A stretch of DNA of 64,000 nucleotides from Vibrio profundi (GTDB taxonomy: Bacteria > Pseudomonadota > Gammaproteobacteria > Enterobacterales > Vibrionaceae): assembly GCF_005281835.1 (NCBI RefSeq), contig NZ_RZIS01000003.1, positions 186,001-250,000 on the forward strand, written 5' to 3'. Positions within the stretch are counted from its first letter, which is position 1. The number at the start of each line of letters is the position of its first letter. Shown here in pieces: positions 7,008 to 16,356 of this stretch. The notes beneath the pieces are model-generated. The model saw nothing but the letters and a program-made list of their open reading frames with translations, was not told the DNA's origin and did no database searches. The translations under genes and the position numbers were made by a program.

Positions 7008-9458
7008 ATGAAAAAAACTATATTGTCTCTATTGATTTCTAGCTCAATGGCAGCGCCAATGGCATTTGCAATGGCACCTAATACCGATTTGAATCTGATG
7101 CCTTACCCGCAAGAAGTGGAACTAAAATCGGGCAAAGTAAATATTGATAGCGACTTTAAAGTCTTCATTAAAGGTTACAACTCAGAGCGTGTAGATTTTA
7201 CAGCGAAACGCTTTATCGACCGTCTTGAACGTCAAACTGGTGTCCCTACACTGAACTGGCGTACTGACAATGAAAAAGACGCGAATCTGATCATCGATGT
7301 TGATTCAGCGCCTAAAGCTAAAACCCAAAACATTGATTCGGTAGAAACGTATCAGATCACAACCAAAGGTCAGCAGATCGTTTTAAGTTCTGAGAGTCCT
7401 TACGGAGCTATCCGTGGTATCGAAACGCTGTTACAGCTCGTTCAGTCGACTTCTGAAGGTTACTACATCCCTCAAGTTGAGATTCAAGACGAACCAAGAT
7501 TCCGTTGGCGTGGTATCTCTTACGACACCTCACGTCACTTCGTAGAGTTTGAAGTATTGCTTCGTCAGCTAGACGCTATGGCTTCTGCGAAAATGAACGT
7601 GTTCCACTGGCACTTCTGGGATGACCAAGGCATTCGAATTCAAACGGATAGCTGGACACGTTTATGGTCTGAAACTTCAGACGGTAATTACTACACCAAA
7701 GATCAAGTTCGCTATTTAGTTGAGTACGCACGTAACTTAGGTATTCGCGTTATTCCAGAAGTATCGCTTCCTGGTCACTCTTCGGGCGTCGCGCACGCCT
7801 ATCCGCACTTAATGTCGGGCGGCGAAGGGCAAAGCTATGAGCAGCAGCGTGAGTGGGGCGTATTTGAACCACTGATGGATCCGTTGAACCCTGAGCTGTA
7901 TGAGATGCTTGGTGACGTGTTTGATGAAATGGTTGAGCTTTTCCCTGATGAGTACTTCCATATCGGTGGTGATGAGCCAAATTACTCGCAGTGGAAAAAC
8001 AGCGAGAAGCACCAACAATTTATCGCAGATAACAATATTGATGGCGAACGAGGCTTGCAGTCGTACCTCAACATTAAAGTTGAGAAGATGTTAGAAGAGC
8101 GCGGCAAGAAAATGACGGGCTGGGATGAGATCTGGCATAAAGATCTACCAACGTCGATTGTTATTCAAAGCTGGCAAGGGCACGACAGTATCGGCCGAGC
8201 AGCGAAAGAAGGCTACCAAGGGATCCTTTCGACAGGCTACTACTTAGATCAGCCTCAACCAACCAGTTACCACTACCGTAATGATCCTATTCCAACAGGT
8301 ATCACGGTTGACGATAAAGTCCATGATGGCGAGAAGTTTGTAACATATCAGTGGGAAAAACCAAGAACGAAAGGTGGCCCACGTAAAGGAACATTATCGA
8401 TTATCGAAGCGAAAGACGGCTCTTTCCGCGCTTTCTCAGATTACAACGGTAAGTCTCGTGAAGAAATCTTCATCAAAGAATACGTTCCGGGTGAGAAGTT
8501 CGTTGGCCATTTTGACAACTTTATGTCGTACACAGAGTTCAATTTGGACTTAAACGCGAAAGGTTTTGATGCTGGAAGCTATCAACTGATTGGTAATGTT
8601 CGCTGGCCTACCACGGGTAAAGTAATCGCAAGCAGTGATATCAAAGGTAGTGTGATTCCTGAGCCAAATGGTGGCTACCCTGCTGAACTGACGGAAAAAG
8701 AAAAAGAGCTGATTTTAGGTGGTGAAATCACTATGTGGCTTGAAAACAAAGACACGCATACTGTTGAGCAATACTTGTGGCCACGTAGCTACGCGATTGC
8801 AGAACGCTTGTGGTCGAATCAAGAGCTAACGGATGAGCGCAGCATGTATGAACGTATGCAGGTAATGGATACATGGTCTGAAGTGTCTGTTGGCCTACGT
8901 CACCATGCGAATGCTGACATGCTATTGAAGCGCCTTGCAAAAGGGCAAGACATTCGAGCATTGCAACAGTTAGCGAAGTACACGGAGCCAGCTCAGTACT
9001 ATGCGCGAAACTGGGAGAAGTGGATTTCGACTGAAAACCACGGTGATTTGTATAACCAACATGAGCGTTTGAACCGTTTCGTTGACGCACTTGTTGTCGA
9101 AAGCTACGCAGTATACGAAATGGAAGATTTAGTATCAGCTTACGCTAAAGGTGATAAAGCAGCCTTACAAGCGTTGGGCGAGCACTTCAATACAGCGAAA
9201 TCGGCAGCGGAGTCTGCTAAGCCGGTACTTGCTAACCACGTTGCCTCAGTCGATAGCGTGATCATCGCTGATAAAACGATTCAAGTAGCAGATCTTGCAT
9301 TGACCTTAATTGGTAAAGCAGAAGCAGGTGAGAAGGTTCGTAAAGAAGATGCTAAAGCGTATCAAGAAATCTTAAGCGAAGCTGCGAAGATCTACGATGA
9401 AGCGATTGTGGCGACTGTACGCCCAGCAGAACAGCTATTGAAAACGTTAACTCAGTAA
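7008..9458 (+). CDS. secreted beta-N-acetylhexosaminidase (GH20)
   Basis: 816 residues from the ATG at 7008, which has an AGGA site and starts a signal peptide (MKKTILSLLISSSMAAPMAFA). An upstream in-frame ATG at 6954 lacks these. The N-terminal GH20b domain covers about 28-165 and the TIM barrel follows. Catalytic D322-E323 sit in HIGGDEP, and the substrate-aspartate region is WHFWDDQG. It removes terminal GlcNAc/GalNAc from oligosaccharides in the periplasm or outside. An extra beta-rich segment splits the barrel (about 420-565), and the helical C-terminus is long. It is last in the RidA-symporter-porin cluster. Confidence 0.92.
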   Translation: MKKTILSLLISSSMAAPMAFAMAPNTDLNLMPYPQEVELKSGKVNIDSDFKVFIKGYNSERVDFTAKRFIDRLERQTGVPTLNWRTDNEKDANLIIDVDSAPKAKTQNIDSVETYQITTKGQQIVLSSESPYGAIRGIETLLQLVQSTSEGYYIPQVEIQDEPRFRWRGISYDTSRHFVEFEVLLRQLDAMASAKMNVFHWHFWDDQGIRIQTDSWTRLWSETSDGNYYTKDQVRYLVEYARNLGIRVIPEVSLPGHSSGVAHAYPHLMSGGEGQSYEQQREWGVFEPLMDPLNPELYEMLGDVFDEMVELFPDEYFHIGGDEPNYSQWKNSEKHQQFIADNNIDGERGLQSYLNIKVEKMLEERGKKMTGWDEIWHKDLPTSIVIQSWQGHDSIGRAAKEGYQGILSTGYYLDQPQPTSYHYRNDPIPTGITVDDKVHDGEKFVTYQWEKPRTKGGPRKGTLSIIEAKDGSFRAFSDYNGKSREEIFIKEYVPGEKFVGHFDNFMSYTEFNLDLNAKGFDAGSYQLIGNVRWPTTGKVIASSDIKGSVIPEPNGGYPAELTEKEKELILGGEITMWLENKDTHTVEQYLWPRSYAIAERLWSNQELTDERSMYERMQVMDTWSEVSVGLRHHANADMLLKRLAKGQDIRALQQLAKYTEPAQYYARNWEKWISTENHGDLYNQHERLNRFVDALVVESYAVYEMEDLVSAYAKGDKAALQALGEHFNTAKSAAESAKPVLANHVASVDSVIIADKTIQVADLALTLIGKAEAGEKVRKEDAKAYQEILSEAAKIYDEAIVATVRPAEQLLKTLTQ

Positions 9459-9512
9459 TTGTCACTTCAATAATGATACCTCGACAACAACCAATACAAA
9501 TGAACCAAAAAA

Positions 9513-9534
9513 GCCGCTCAGATCCCTGAGCGGC
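9513..9534 (-). terminator. rho-independent terminator of the GAPDH gene
   Basis: GCCGCTCAG (9513-9521) and CTGAGCGGC (9526-9534) form a perfect 9-bp stem with a 4-nt loop. Six A residues upstream on the plus strand become the U run on the minus strand, so it serves the leftward gene. Confidence 0.75.
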
Positions 9535-9547
9535 AAGATTGGGGGTG

Positions 9548-9577
9548 ATTGTTCTAGTTCATCACAACTAGAACAAT
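9548..9577. repeat. perfect 12-bp inverted repeat
   Basis: ATTGTTCTAGTT (9548-9559) and AACTAGAACAAT (9566-9577) flank CATCAC. It is the middle of three hairpins between the convergent GH20 and GAPDH genes. There is no U run on either side. Confidence 0.6.
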
Positions 9578-9609
9578 ATCTTTATCATTATTATGTTGTG
9601 GAGTCTGTT

Positions 9610-9634
9610 CTTAGCCGCTGTCAAAGCGGCTAAG
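9610..9634. repeat. perfect 10-bp inverted repeat
   Basis: CTTAGCCGCT (9610-9619) and AGCGGCTAAG (9625-9634) flank GTCAA, 20 bp from the stop codon of the leftward GAPDH gene. Its AGCCGC core resembles the arm of the terminator at 9513. Confidence 0.6.
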
Positions 9635-9654
9635 TTATATCTTCCGAAGCTGAA

Positions 9655-11091
9655 TTAAGCGGCTGGGAAAGTCTTGTAACGAACGCCCATCATCTGCTCC
9701 ATACAGTGAACAACTTGGCAGCTGTAGCCAAACTCGTTGTCATACCAAATGTACAGTACAGCACGGTTGTCTTGTGCAATTGTCGCAACACCATCAACCA
9801 CACCCGCGTGGCGAGAGCCTACTAAATCGCTAGAAACGATTTCTGTAGAATCTGTGTAGTCAATTTGAGCAGAAAGCGAAGATGTCAGCGCCATCTCACG
9901 AAGGTATGCGTTTAGCTCTTCTTTGTCTGTACCTTTTTCAAGGTTCAAGTTTGCTACTGCCATAGAAACGTTCGGGGTAGGGACACGAATCGCGTTACCC
10001 GTTAGTTTTCCAGCCATTTCAGGCATTGCTTTCGCTACAGCTTTAGCAGCGCCAGTTGACGTAAGAACCATGTTTAGTGAAGCAGCACGGCCACGACGGT
10101 CACCAGAGTGGAAGTTGTCGATCAGGTTTTGGTCATTCGTGAATGAGTGAACCGTTTCGATGTGACCAGACAATACACCATATTTATCGTGTACCGCTTT
10201 CAGTACCGGAGTGATGGCATTGGTTGTACAACTTGCCGCAGAAATGATGGTATCTTCAGGTAGGATAACGTCTTCGTTAACACCGAATACGACGTTTTTG
10301 ATGTCGCCTTTACCTGGAGCGGTTAGCAGTACTTTATCAGCACCGTTACACGCAACGTGTTGGCCTAGGCCTTCAGCATCACGCCATACACCTGTGTTAT
10401 CAACAACAAGCGCGTTGTTAATGCCGTAAGTGGTGTAGTCGATATCTTCAGGTTTGTTCGCGTAGATAACTTGAATGTAGTTACCGTTAACGATAATCGC
10501 TTTGCGCTGCTCATCAACCACAATGCTGCCGTTGAATTGGCCGTGTACAGAGTCACGACGTAGCAAGCTTGCACGCTTTTCCAAGTCGCCTTGTTTGCCA
10601 CCACGAACTACGATTGCACGAAGACGAAGTGGGTAGCCAGGGCCACTCTTTTCAATTAGCAGGCGAGTCAGTAGACGACCAATACGACCGAAGCCGTATA
10701 GCACTACGTCGCGAGGTTCTGTCATTACGTCGCCAGTTAAAGCGCCCATAAGAGCAGTTTGAAGGAAGTCACCTAAGCCTTCGGTGTCTTCACGATCTTG
10801 CCAGAATTCATGAGCCAAACGGCCGACATCAATGCGGCTTGGAGATAGTTCCATTGTCGCAAGGTGTTGGATGATAGGCATTGTTTGTTCAGGAGTAAGA
10901 GATGATCCGGTGTAGCGTCTAGCAACTCGGTGAGCTTTGATAATGTCGATAGTCGTTGCGTTGACTAGCGTTTTACCAAAGAGGATAACTTCTACGCCTT
11001 TTTGGCGATAAAGTTGACCTAATACAGGAGAAATGGATTCAGCAATCGTTTGGCTCGTTTGCCAGTCTTGAAGGTGCTTTTCAGGGCTCAT
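9655..11091 (-). CDS. long-form glyceraldehyde-3-phosphate dehydrogenase
   Basis: 478 residues, against about 330 for GapA. An N-terminal extension of roughly 125 residues, mostly helical, precedes a complete GAPDH. The NAD fold has YGFGRIGR, the catalytic Cys288 is in SAASCTTNAITP, and the C-terminus carries WYDNEFGYS. This long type is known in gamma-proteobacteria beside normal GapA and is thought to act mainly in gluconeogenesis or as a regulated isozyme. An upstream GTG (11112) adds seven residues; the ATG at 11091 is preferred because MSPEKHLQDW looks like a natural start. It stands alone, facing GH20. Confidence 0.85.
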   Translation of the reverse strand: MSPEKHLQDWQTSQTIAESISPVLGQLYRQKGVEVILFGKTLVNATTIDIIKAHRVARRYTGSSLTPEQTMPIIQHLATMELSPSRIDVGRLAHEFWQDREDTEGLGDFLQTALMGALTGDVMTEPRDVVLYGFGRIGRLLTRLLIEKSGPGYPLRLRAIVVRGGKQGDLEKRASLLRRDSVHGQFNGSIVVDEQRKAIIVNGNYIQVIYANKPEDIDYTTYGINNALVVDNTGVWRDAEGLGQHVACNGADKVLLTAPGKGDIKNVVFGVNEDVILPEDTIISAASCTTNAITPVLKAVHDKYGVLSGHIETVHSFTNDQNLIDNFHSGDRRGRAASLNMVLTSTGAAKAVAKAMPEMAGKLTGNAIRVPTPNVSMAVANLNLEKGTDKEELNAYLREMALTSSLSAQIDYTDSTEIVSSDLVGSRHAGVVDGVATIAQDNRAVLYIWYDNEFGYSCQVVHCMEQMMGVRYKTFPAA

Positions 11092-11112
11092 CTTAACTCG
11101 GGACCTTTTCAC

Positions 11113-11473
11113 GTTAGTTATGCATCACTTACGAGGTGTAGGGTGGTAAGTGTGCTGTGGGGATTTAATCATCAAGGAATGACAGTCTTAATCGCTGCTA
11201 GCAGCCTTGATATAGGGTGTACTTAAGTTGTAATTTTTATGTGGCAGGATTGTAAGGGCTAAACGCTTATTCTGCTAGGAAAAATAAAAGCAGTTGATTC
11301 GACTGGTTTTAACTTGTTAATAGGATGATAGTCACAGTTTTGTAGGGTGTTTCACCTATTGACTTTTTTAATGAATACCACTTAATTTGCGATGATAACG
11401 ATCACCTTCAATCTATATTGATGTCTGTGTGCAATATTATGAATTTTACTGTGATATGTAGCACGTAAAATGC
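11113..11473. other. intergenic region upstream of the GAPDH gene
   Basis: About 360 bp. It holds a perfect palindrome GCTGCTAGCAGC (11194-11205) inside a wider ATCAAGG...CCTTGAT repeat, probably in the GAPDH promoter region. I see no gene here and no clear terminator for the barrel gene that ends at 11474. Confidence 0.4.
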
Positions 11474-12517
11474 CTAGAATGTGAAAGATAGGCCGATCGA
11501 ATACACGTTCACTTCTGTTTCAATTCCGTTGAGTGGATTTTGAGGTTCAGAGAAATGTCCACTATTCGGTTCTTCTCTTCCCCAGACATGTTGCCATTCA
11601 AGGTATGCGCTCAAATTCGCAATAATTGAGTACTTGGCACCGATAATCAAAGACTCATTGTCGTCTAATTTCCTACGTTGGCCATAAGTGATGTAAGGGG
11701 TCCACTCGTTAAATAGATAGTTCATGCTGAAATACCAATTGGAATGTAGCTCATTAGAAAACACAAACTCCGACATTAGGTTCACGTTACCCCATAAGTA
11801 CTGCCCACCAATGCTGAACATATTGAGTTGATCGTTAACCTTTGGCCCGCCGTGTATGTCTTGAACGTAAGAGGAGTGAATATATGACATCCGAATCAAC
11901 CCATGTTCATTGTTTAGATCAGCGGTAAAGCCTAAGGTTTTGTCTGCTTCAATATCAAAGGAAAACCCGTAGCGCTCATGAGTAGAAGTGCTGGGGGTGG
12001 CGAAAAATGGAGCGACACGCAGTGAAAGGCTTTCTCCAATCCAAGTGTTCCAATCCACTGATATACCATCAAAGTAAGTTAAGCCGAATATGCTGTCGTA
12101 AACATCTTGGGGCGGTCTAATCCAAGGGTAAGCCTCTGACACGTAGTAGTATTCGGAAACCATGAACAGAGGTAGCCTTAGTCGACCAATCTTCGTCGTT
12201 GTATCGGCGTATTGGTAAGCCACATACGCCCATTCTAAATCAGGATCTGAATAGGTGTTTTTGGGGCTCTTTACCACCTGGACAGAACTCCGAAAGTTTC
12301 CACCCATCATCCAATCAAGCTGAACGCCCAGCGTGGTGTCACAGTCGTAACACCATTCATCAGTAAAATTGGAGTGGTAGAACACGGGAATGCTTTGGTC
12401 GGTAACAACCGCGGTTTGTGTTCCGAACCCGCTAAGCCGTATGTCATCAGTGAGCTGGAATGCCGCTAATGAAACGGGGGAGATGGTAGCCAACAAGAGT
12501 AGAAAGTATTTTTTCAT
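11474..12517 (-). CDS. outer-membrane beta-barrel (porin-like) protein
   Basis: 347 residues. It has a signal peptide (MKKYFLLLLATISPVSLAAF, cleaved near 19), then alternating beta strands throughout and a terminal GLSFTF with C-terminal Phe. A Cys pair (WCYDCDT) lies near residue 55. I recognise the architecture, not the family. Its start overlaps the stop of the preceding PstS-like gene by 4 nt (ATGA), so the two are translationally coupled. The partner suggests a role linked to ligand capture in the periplasm. Confidence 0.7.
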   Translation of the reverse strand: MKKYFLLLLATISPVSLAAFQLTDDIRLSGFGTQTAVVTDQSIPVFYHSNFTDEWCYDCDTTLGVQLDWMMGGNFRSSVQVVKSPKNTYSDPDLEWAYVAYQYADTTTKIGRLRLPLFMVSEYYYVSEAYPWIRPPQDVYDSIFGLTYFDGISVDWNTWIGESLSLRVAPFFATPSTSTHERYGFSFDIEADKTLGFTADLNNEHGLIRMSYIHSSYVQDIHGGPKVNDQLNMFSIGGQYLWGNVNLMSEFVFSNELHSNWYFSMNYLFNEWTPYITYGQRRKLDDNESLIIGAKYSIIANLSAYLEWQHVWGREEPNSGHFSEPQNPLNGIETEVNVYSIGLSFTF

Positions 12518-12963
12518 AACTCTTCCTTAATTTTTATTGTATAGAGTATTTTGACGTTGTTTGGTAAGTGTTGTAGCGGGTAATAGGCGATGCCCGTAGG
12601 TGTTTTTTTAAGCCAGTTGATGACACTGTTAAGGTCATTCTTTTTTAGTTCAAATGGGGCGGTGGCGCGGCCAGAGAAAGATTGCTTTGCCCAAATAGAC
12701 TGCATTTGAGAAGGGCTTTTATTCAGAAGGGAAGAATAAAACCTTTTTCTTATATTTGAGTCAGATGGGAGATCAAGCAGTTTGGCACTGTTGCCATTGA
12801 TAGAAGTGATATTCCCTTTATACAGCATTTTGACTTGAACCTTTTTTAAAGGTTTTAAGTCGTGATTTAGGGATATGACAGCGTATTCCTCTGCGTATGA
12901 TTGAGAGAAGGCAAATATTGCTAGTGGAGCGACGAAATATGACCAAAATGACTTCATTGTCAT
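12514..12963 (-). CDS. short PstS-like periplasmic substrate-binding protein
   Basis: 149 residues with a signal peptide ending near SYAEE. The mature part resembles one lobe of a phosphate-type binding protein: LLDLPSDSNIRKRFYSSLLNKSPSQMQSIW, then WLKKTPTGIAYYPLQHLP. The family is usually near 270 residues, so this is a half-size form. It is coupled to the barrel gene (ATGA overlap) and divergent, by about 100 bp, from a hybrid histidine kinase. It may present a ligand to the kinase sensor; this is inference. Confidence 0.6.
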   Translation of the reverse strand: MTMKSFWSYFVAPLAIFAFSQSYAEEYAVISLNHDLKPLKKVQVKMLYKGNITSINGNSAKLLDLPSDSNIRKRFYSSLLNKSPSQMQSIWAKQSFSGRATAPFELKKNDLNSVINWLKKTPTGIAYYPLQHLPNNVKILYTIKIKEEL

Positions 12964-13071
12964 AAATTATTATTTACCTTAAATCCATTTAGGCGGTTCA
13001 ACATTTATTTATTGTCTATTATTACCATAGGCTAGGTGAAATTACTTTCAAGGAAGGGAGTGATTATTATA

Positions 13072-15699
13072 ATGATAAATATATCAATAAAATTGCGTCT
13101 TATCTTACTTTCTATCGTTCCCGCAATTATAATAATTGGCTTTAGTATAAATGAGGTAATTAACAACAAAGAGAGAATGCAAAATTTTGAAGTGACTTTG
13201 ATCAAGACAAAGGCACTCCACGGTTTTGGCTCTCTTACCAACAACATCTATAACGCTTTGATGATCAACCCCGAGCTACAGTCTCGTTCTTATTTTATAA
13301 ATCAAAGTATTAGCAACCTGCAAGGGATTACTGAGCTTGAAAACAAGCTGACGCAATATCAAGGTTCGACTCAGCTATCGGCAGTGTTAGATGAATTGGC
13401 AGAAGTGCTAGCTGAGCTTGCGAAAACGGATGTTCAAGACCAAGTATTTGTGGGTGAATGGGCATTCGATGTGATGCAGGATTTGTTGTTAGAGCTAACT
13501 CGAATTGACTCTAATATTTCAGATAAAGAAATTGCGAGGACTGATCAGTTATTTCTAGACTTAAGTAACTTTACATTTTGGCTTCAACGTGAGGCATGGC
13601 TTAGTTATATCATCTACTTAGATCCTGCGAGTAAAAATGAAAAGATCAGTTATTTCTATCAAGCAGTCGAAAGGCAAACTCAATATTTAGAGAACTTTTT
13701 ATCGTTAGGTGCGACTTCAGAACAAATCAATGAACTGCTGGCCATATTTTCACAAGAAGAATATCAACTTGGGCTGTCAATGCGAGAGAGTATTCTTCGC
13801 CAGACAACGTCTTCGAAGGTACTCTTAAACTATATTCAGAATCTGGAGCAGCGCCACAATCAACTTACCGAACTAATTGTTCTATATACCAACGGGTTAG
13901 ATGAACAAATCCAAAATGGTATCAAGCAAGATCAGAGGCACAATACGTTGATTACTTCGATTGTGACTTTCTCGACGCTCTTCATGCTCATTATCGGCAC
14001 CACTACCTCTCTGCGCTTGAACCGCAAGCTTTCACGTATCGTTGAAACAATGCGACAACACAACGGTGGTGAAGGGGAGCTGAAACAAATTCAAGTGGAT
14101 GGAAGCGATGAACTGGCGGTATTCGCCCGTAAAGTGAACCAAATCATGGCTGCGGAGCAACAACATATCCATGAGATCATCGCAGCCAAAGAAGATGCGA
14201 TTTCAGCAAACAAAGCCAAGAGTGCCTTTTTGGCGAATATGTCACATGAGATTAGAACGCCGCTCAATGGTATTATCGGTATGGCCGAAATCCTTTCCCA
14301 AAGTGATTTAAATGCCAATCAGAAAGAAGTTTTAGCGGACATCGATTCATCATCCCAGTCTCTACTGGTGCTACTGAATGACATTTTAGATTTGTCTAAG
14401 ATCGAGTCAGGAAACCTTACCTTAACGCCTCATAATGCAGATCTGAAAGAAACCGTTTACGACTCTGTGAGTGTTATTCTTTCCAAGTCGATTAGCCAAC
14501 ATATTGAGCTAGAGATTAATCTAGATCCAATGTTGCCGCAGCAACTGCTGTTTGATGAGTATAGATTGCGCCAAGTGCTGACCAATTTATTGTCTAACTC
14601 CATCAAGTTCACCCCAGCAGGAACCATTACTACTTCAGTTCAGTATCTCCCTATTTCAGCCACGAAAGGTATTGTTGAATTCAGTGTTAAAGATAGCGGA
14701 GTAGGGATTGACGATGAGAAGCTAGAATCGATTTTCGAACCATTTACCCAAGAAGATGGCAGTATCACTCGCCAATTCGGTGGCACTGGGTTGGGGCTAG
14801 CGATTTGTCGTCAATTGGTAGATTTGATGGGAGGGACAATCGACGCTTCTTCGGTCAAAGGCGTTGGATCTACCTTCAAATTTGAAATCTTGGTTGATGT
14901 CGTTGAAACCTCTTTGGCGATGTACACCAACCTTAAGCAAGCATTGATCATTACGAACTCGTTTAATTATGTCGATCAGCTTAAACGGGAATGTAACAGC
15001 TACAGTATTGACGTTTCCTTAGCTCAATCAGTCCAAACTGCCCAGTTTGAAGGAACGGACTATGACTTGATCTTGTACTGTCACACATTGCATCACTCGC
15101 TTGAAGGGGACCTTGAGTTCTTAAGCCAACACCAAAGCTTGAGTAAAGTGATTGTTTGCCAACACCACTTGTTTAAGTCTGCGGCCAACATAGACAGTGT
15201 ACATGCAACACACACATTGCCATTCCTAGGAAAGCGTTTCCAAACGAGCCTAGACCGTTTAGATCTTCTGCAACACGATAATGTTGAGCCAGTTCCTGAA
15301 GTGGAAATGAAGCGCTCAGCTAATCGACGTATTTTGATCGTGGAAGACAATTTGATGAATCAGAAAATTGCCAGTTTCTTCTTAGAAAAAGCGGGCTACG
15401 AGTATTTGATTACCAGTAATGGTCAAGAAGCCGTTGATGCAATAACTCAGGGAGGGGAGTTTGATGCAATATTGATGGATTGTATGATGCCAGTGATGGA
15501 TGGTATAACAGCGACAAAAACGATTCGCCAATGGGAAAAAGAACAAGGTGTTGCGAAGCTACCGATCATCGCTTTAACAGCCAGTGTTCTCGATGAAGAC
15601 ATTCGTCATTGCTTTGAAGCTGGGATGGATGCTTATCTGCCAAAGCCTTACAAATCCCATCAACTGTACGATTTATTCGACAATCTACAGCTAGCTTAA
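13072..15699 (+). CDS. hybrid sensor histidine kinase (NIT-like sensor)
   Basis: 875 residues from the ATG at 13072. A GTG at 13060 with a closer AGGA site is also possible. Order: transmembrane helix near 6-26; all-helical periplasmic region of about 260 residues resembling a nitrate/nitrite-sensing (NIT) domain; second helix near 300; HAMP-like linker; HisKA with H392 in [11 protein letters not shown]; HATPase with DSGVGI and GGTGLGL; a degenerate receiver-like stretch; then a real receiver with D803 in LMDCMM and a late KP. No HPt domain or response regulator is nearby, so it signals to a partner elsewhere. It is divergent from the PstS-like and barrel genes. Confidence 0.85.
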   Translation: MINISIKLRLILLSIVPAIIIIGFSINEVINNKERMQNFEVTLIKTKALHGFGSLTNNIYNALMINPELQSRSYFINQSISNLQGITELENKLTQYQGSTQLSAVLDELAEVLAELAKTDVQDQVFVGEWAFDVMQDLLLELTRIDSNISDKEIARTDQLFLDLSNFTFWLQREAWLSYIIYLDPASKNEKISYFYQAVERQTQYLENFLSLGATSEQINELLAIFSQEEYQLGLSMRESILRQTTSSKVLLNYIQNLEQRHNQLTELIVLYTNGLDEQIQNGIKQDQRHNTLITSIVTFSTLFMLIIGTTTSLRLNRKLSRIVETMRQHNGGEGELKQIQVDGSDELAVFARKVNQIMAAEQQHIHEIIAAKEDAISANKAKSAFLANMSHEIRTPLNGIIGMAEILSQSDLNANQKEVLADIDSSSQSLLVLLNDILDLSKIESGNLTLTPHNADLKETVYDSVSVILSKSISQHIELEINLDPMLPQQLLFDEYRLRQVLTNLLSNSIKFTPAGTITTSVQYLPISATKGIVEFSVKDSGVGIDDEKLESIFEPFTQEDGSITRQFGGTGLGLAICRQLVDLMGGTIDASSVKGVGSTFKFEILVDVVETSLAMYTNLKQALIITNSFNYVDQLKRECNSYSIDVSLAQSVQTAQFEGTDYDLILYCHTLHHSLEGDLEFLSQHQSLSKVIVCQHHLFKSAANIDSVHATHTLPFLGKRFQTSLDRLDLLQHDNVEPVPEVEMKRSANRRILIVEDNLMNQKIASFFLEKAGYEYLITSNGQEAVDAITQGGEFDAILMDCMMPVMDGITATKTIRQWEKEQGVAKLPIIALTASVLDEDIRHCFEAGMDAYLPKPYKSHQLYDLFDNLQLA

Positions 15700-15700
15700 G

Positions 15701-15732
15701 GAGGTAAACCGCAGTATGTGTCGGTTTACCTC
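15701..15732 (+). terminator. hairpin after the hybrid kinase gene
   Basis: GAGGTAAACC (15701-15710) pairs perfectly with GGTTTACCTC (15723-15732) around a 12-nt loop. It starts 1 nt after the stop and lies between convergent genes. The U run is weak. Confidence 0.55.
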
Positions 15733-15741
15733 ATCAATTCG

Positions 15742-15978
15742 TTATCTCACTTCTAAGCCTAGATTGTATTGAGCTAGGCACCTCACTACATAGCTAACTT
15801 TCAATATTGCAGCAATCAGGATAGTACTGATGTGGGCGGCAATTTGGACTGGAATAGAAAACTGGTCGGCTAATGGGTAAGAGATAATGACGCTGACCAC
15901 CATTAATAGAGCGGTTACAGCTAAAAGTGCGTTAGATGCTGAAAGTAGAGTTTTGAAGCGTTGAGTCATTTTGTTCAT
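15742..15978 (-). CDS. small two-helix membrane protein, function unknown
   Basis: 78 residues from the ATG at 15978, which has a GGAG site. A TTG 12 nt upstream is also open. Two hydrophobic segments (about 13-33 and 44-64) are followed by a polar tail. No family recognised. It converges on the hybrid kinase. Confidence 0.6.
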   Translation of the reverse strand: MNKMTQRFKTLLSASNALLAVTALLMVVSVIISYPLADQFSIPVQIAAHISTILIAAILKVSYVVRCLAQYNLGLEVR

Positions 15979-16111
15979 TTTGAACTCCAAATAGAATTGA
16001 ATCTTATTTCAAGTACTGCGAGAACTGTGCCAGATTTTAATGTCTTTATTTATCAGTGGTTTAGTTGTGTTTTTCTGAAGTGTGTAGTCATATTTACATG
16101 TGTGGTTACGG

Positions 16112-16184
16112 TGTCATTATGACATAAAGGTGTCAATTGGTGCTTGGTGAGCGAAATGCCTGACTTGGATAATGACCAAGCACC
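16112..16184. repeat. two inverted repeats ahead of the csrB-like gene
   Basis: TGTCATTATGACA at 16112-16124 is a perfect palindrome. GGTGCTTGGT (16139-16148) and ACCAAGCACC (16175-16184) form a perfect 10-bp inverted repeat 26 bp apart. Both lie within 80 bp upstream of the VarA/GacA-type box, in a region with no gene (15979-16356), and could be operators or a small transcript's 3' end. Confidence 0.45.
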
Positions 16185-16185
16185 G

Positions 16186-16203
16186 TGTGAGATATCTCTT
16201 ACA
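16186..16203 (+). promoter_or_regulatory. VarA/GacA-type upstream activating site
   Basis: TGTGAGATATCTCTTACA fits the GacA-family pattern TGTAAG-N6-CTTACA with one mismatch. It is centred about 160 bp ahead of the predicted csrB start, the usual distance for these sites in front of Csr/Rsm RNAs. VarA is the Vibrio member of this family. Confidence 0.65.
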
Positions 16204-16321
16204 AATGAGTGCGAGCATGACTAGAAATTACTAAGCAGATTGTTAGTGGATGCTTGTAATTTGCTGATTAATAAGGGTTATATATTTTATCTATTGTTTG
16301 GGCTCTCGATTGTTTGAGAAA

Positions 16322-16351
16322 TTGACGATTGAGGGAAGGGGGAAATACCTT
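16322..16351 (+). promoter_or_regulatory. predicted promoter of the csrB-like RNA
   Basis: TTGACG (16322-16327), an 18-bp spacer and TACCTT (16346-16351) would start transcription near 16357. The -10 is imperfect; TATTAT at 16351 is an alternative. Confidence 0.45.
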
Positions 16352-16356
16352 ATTAT

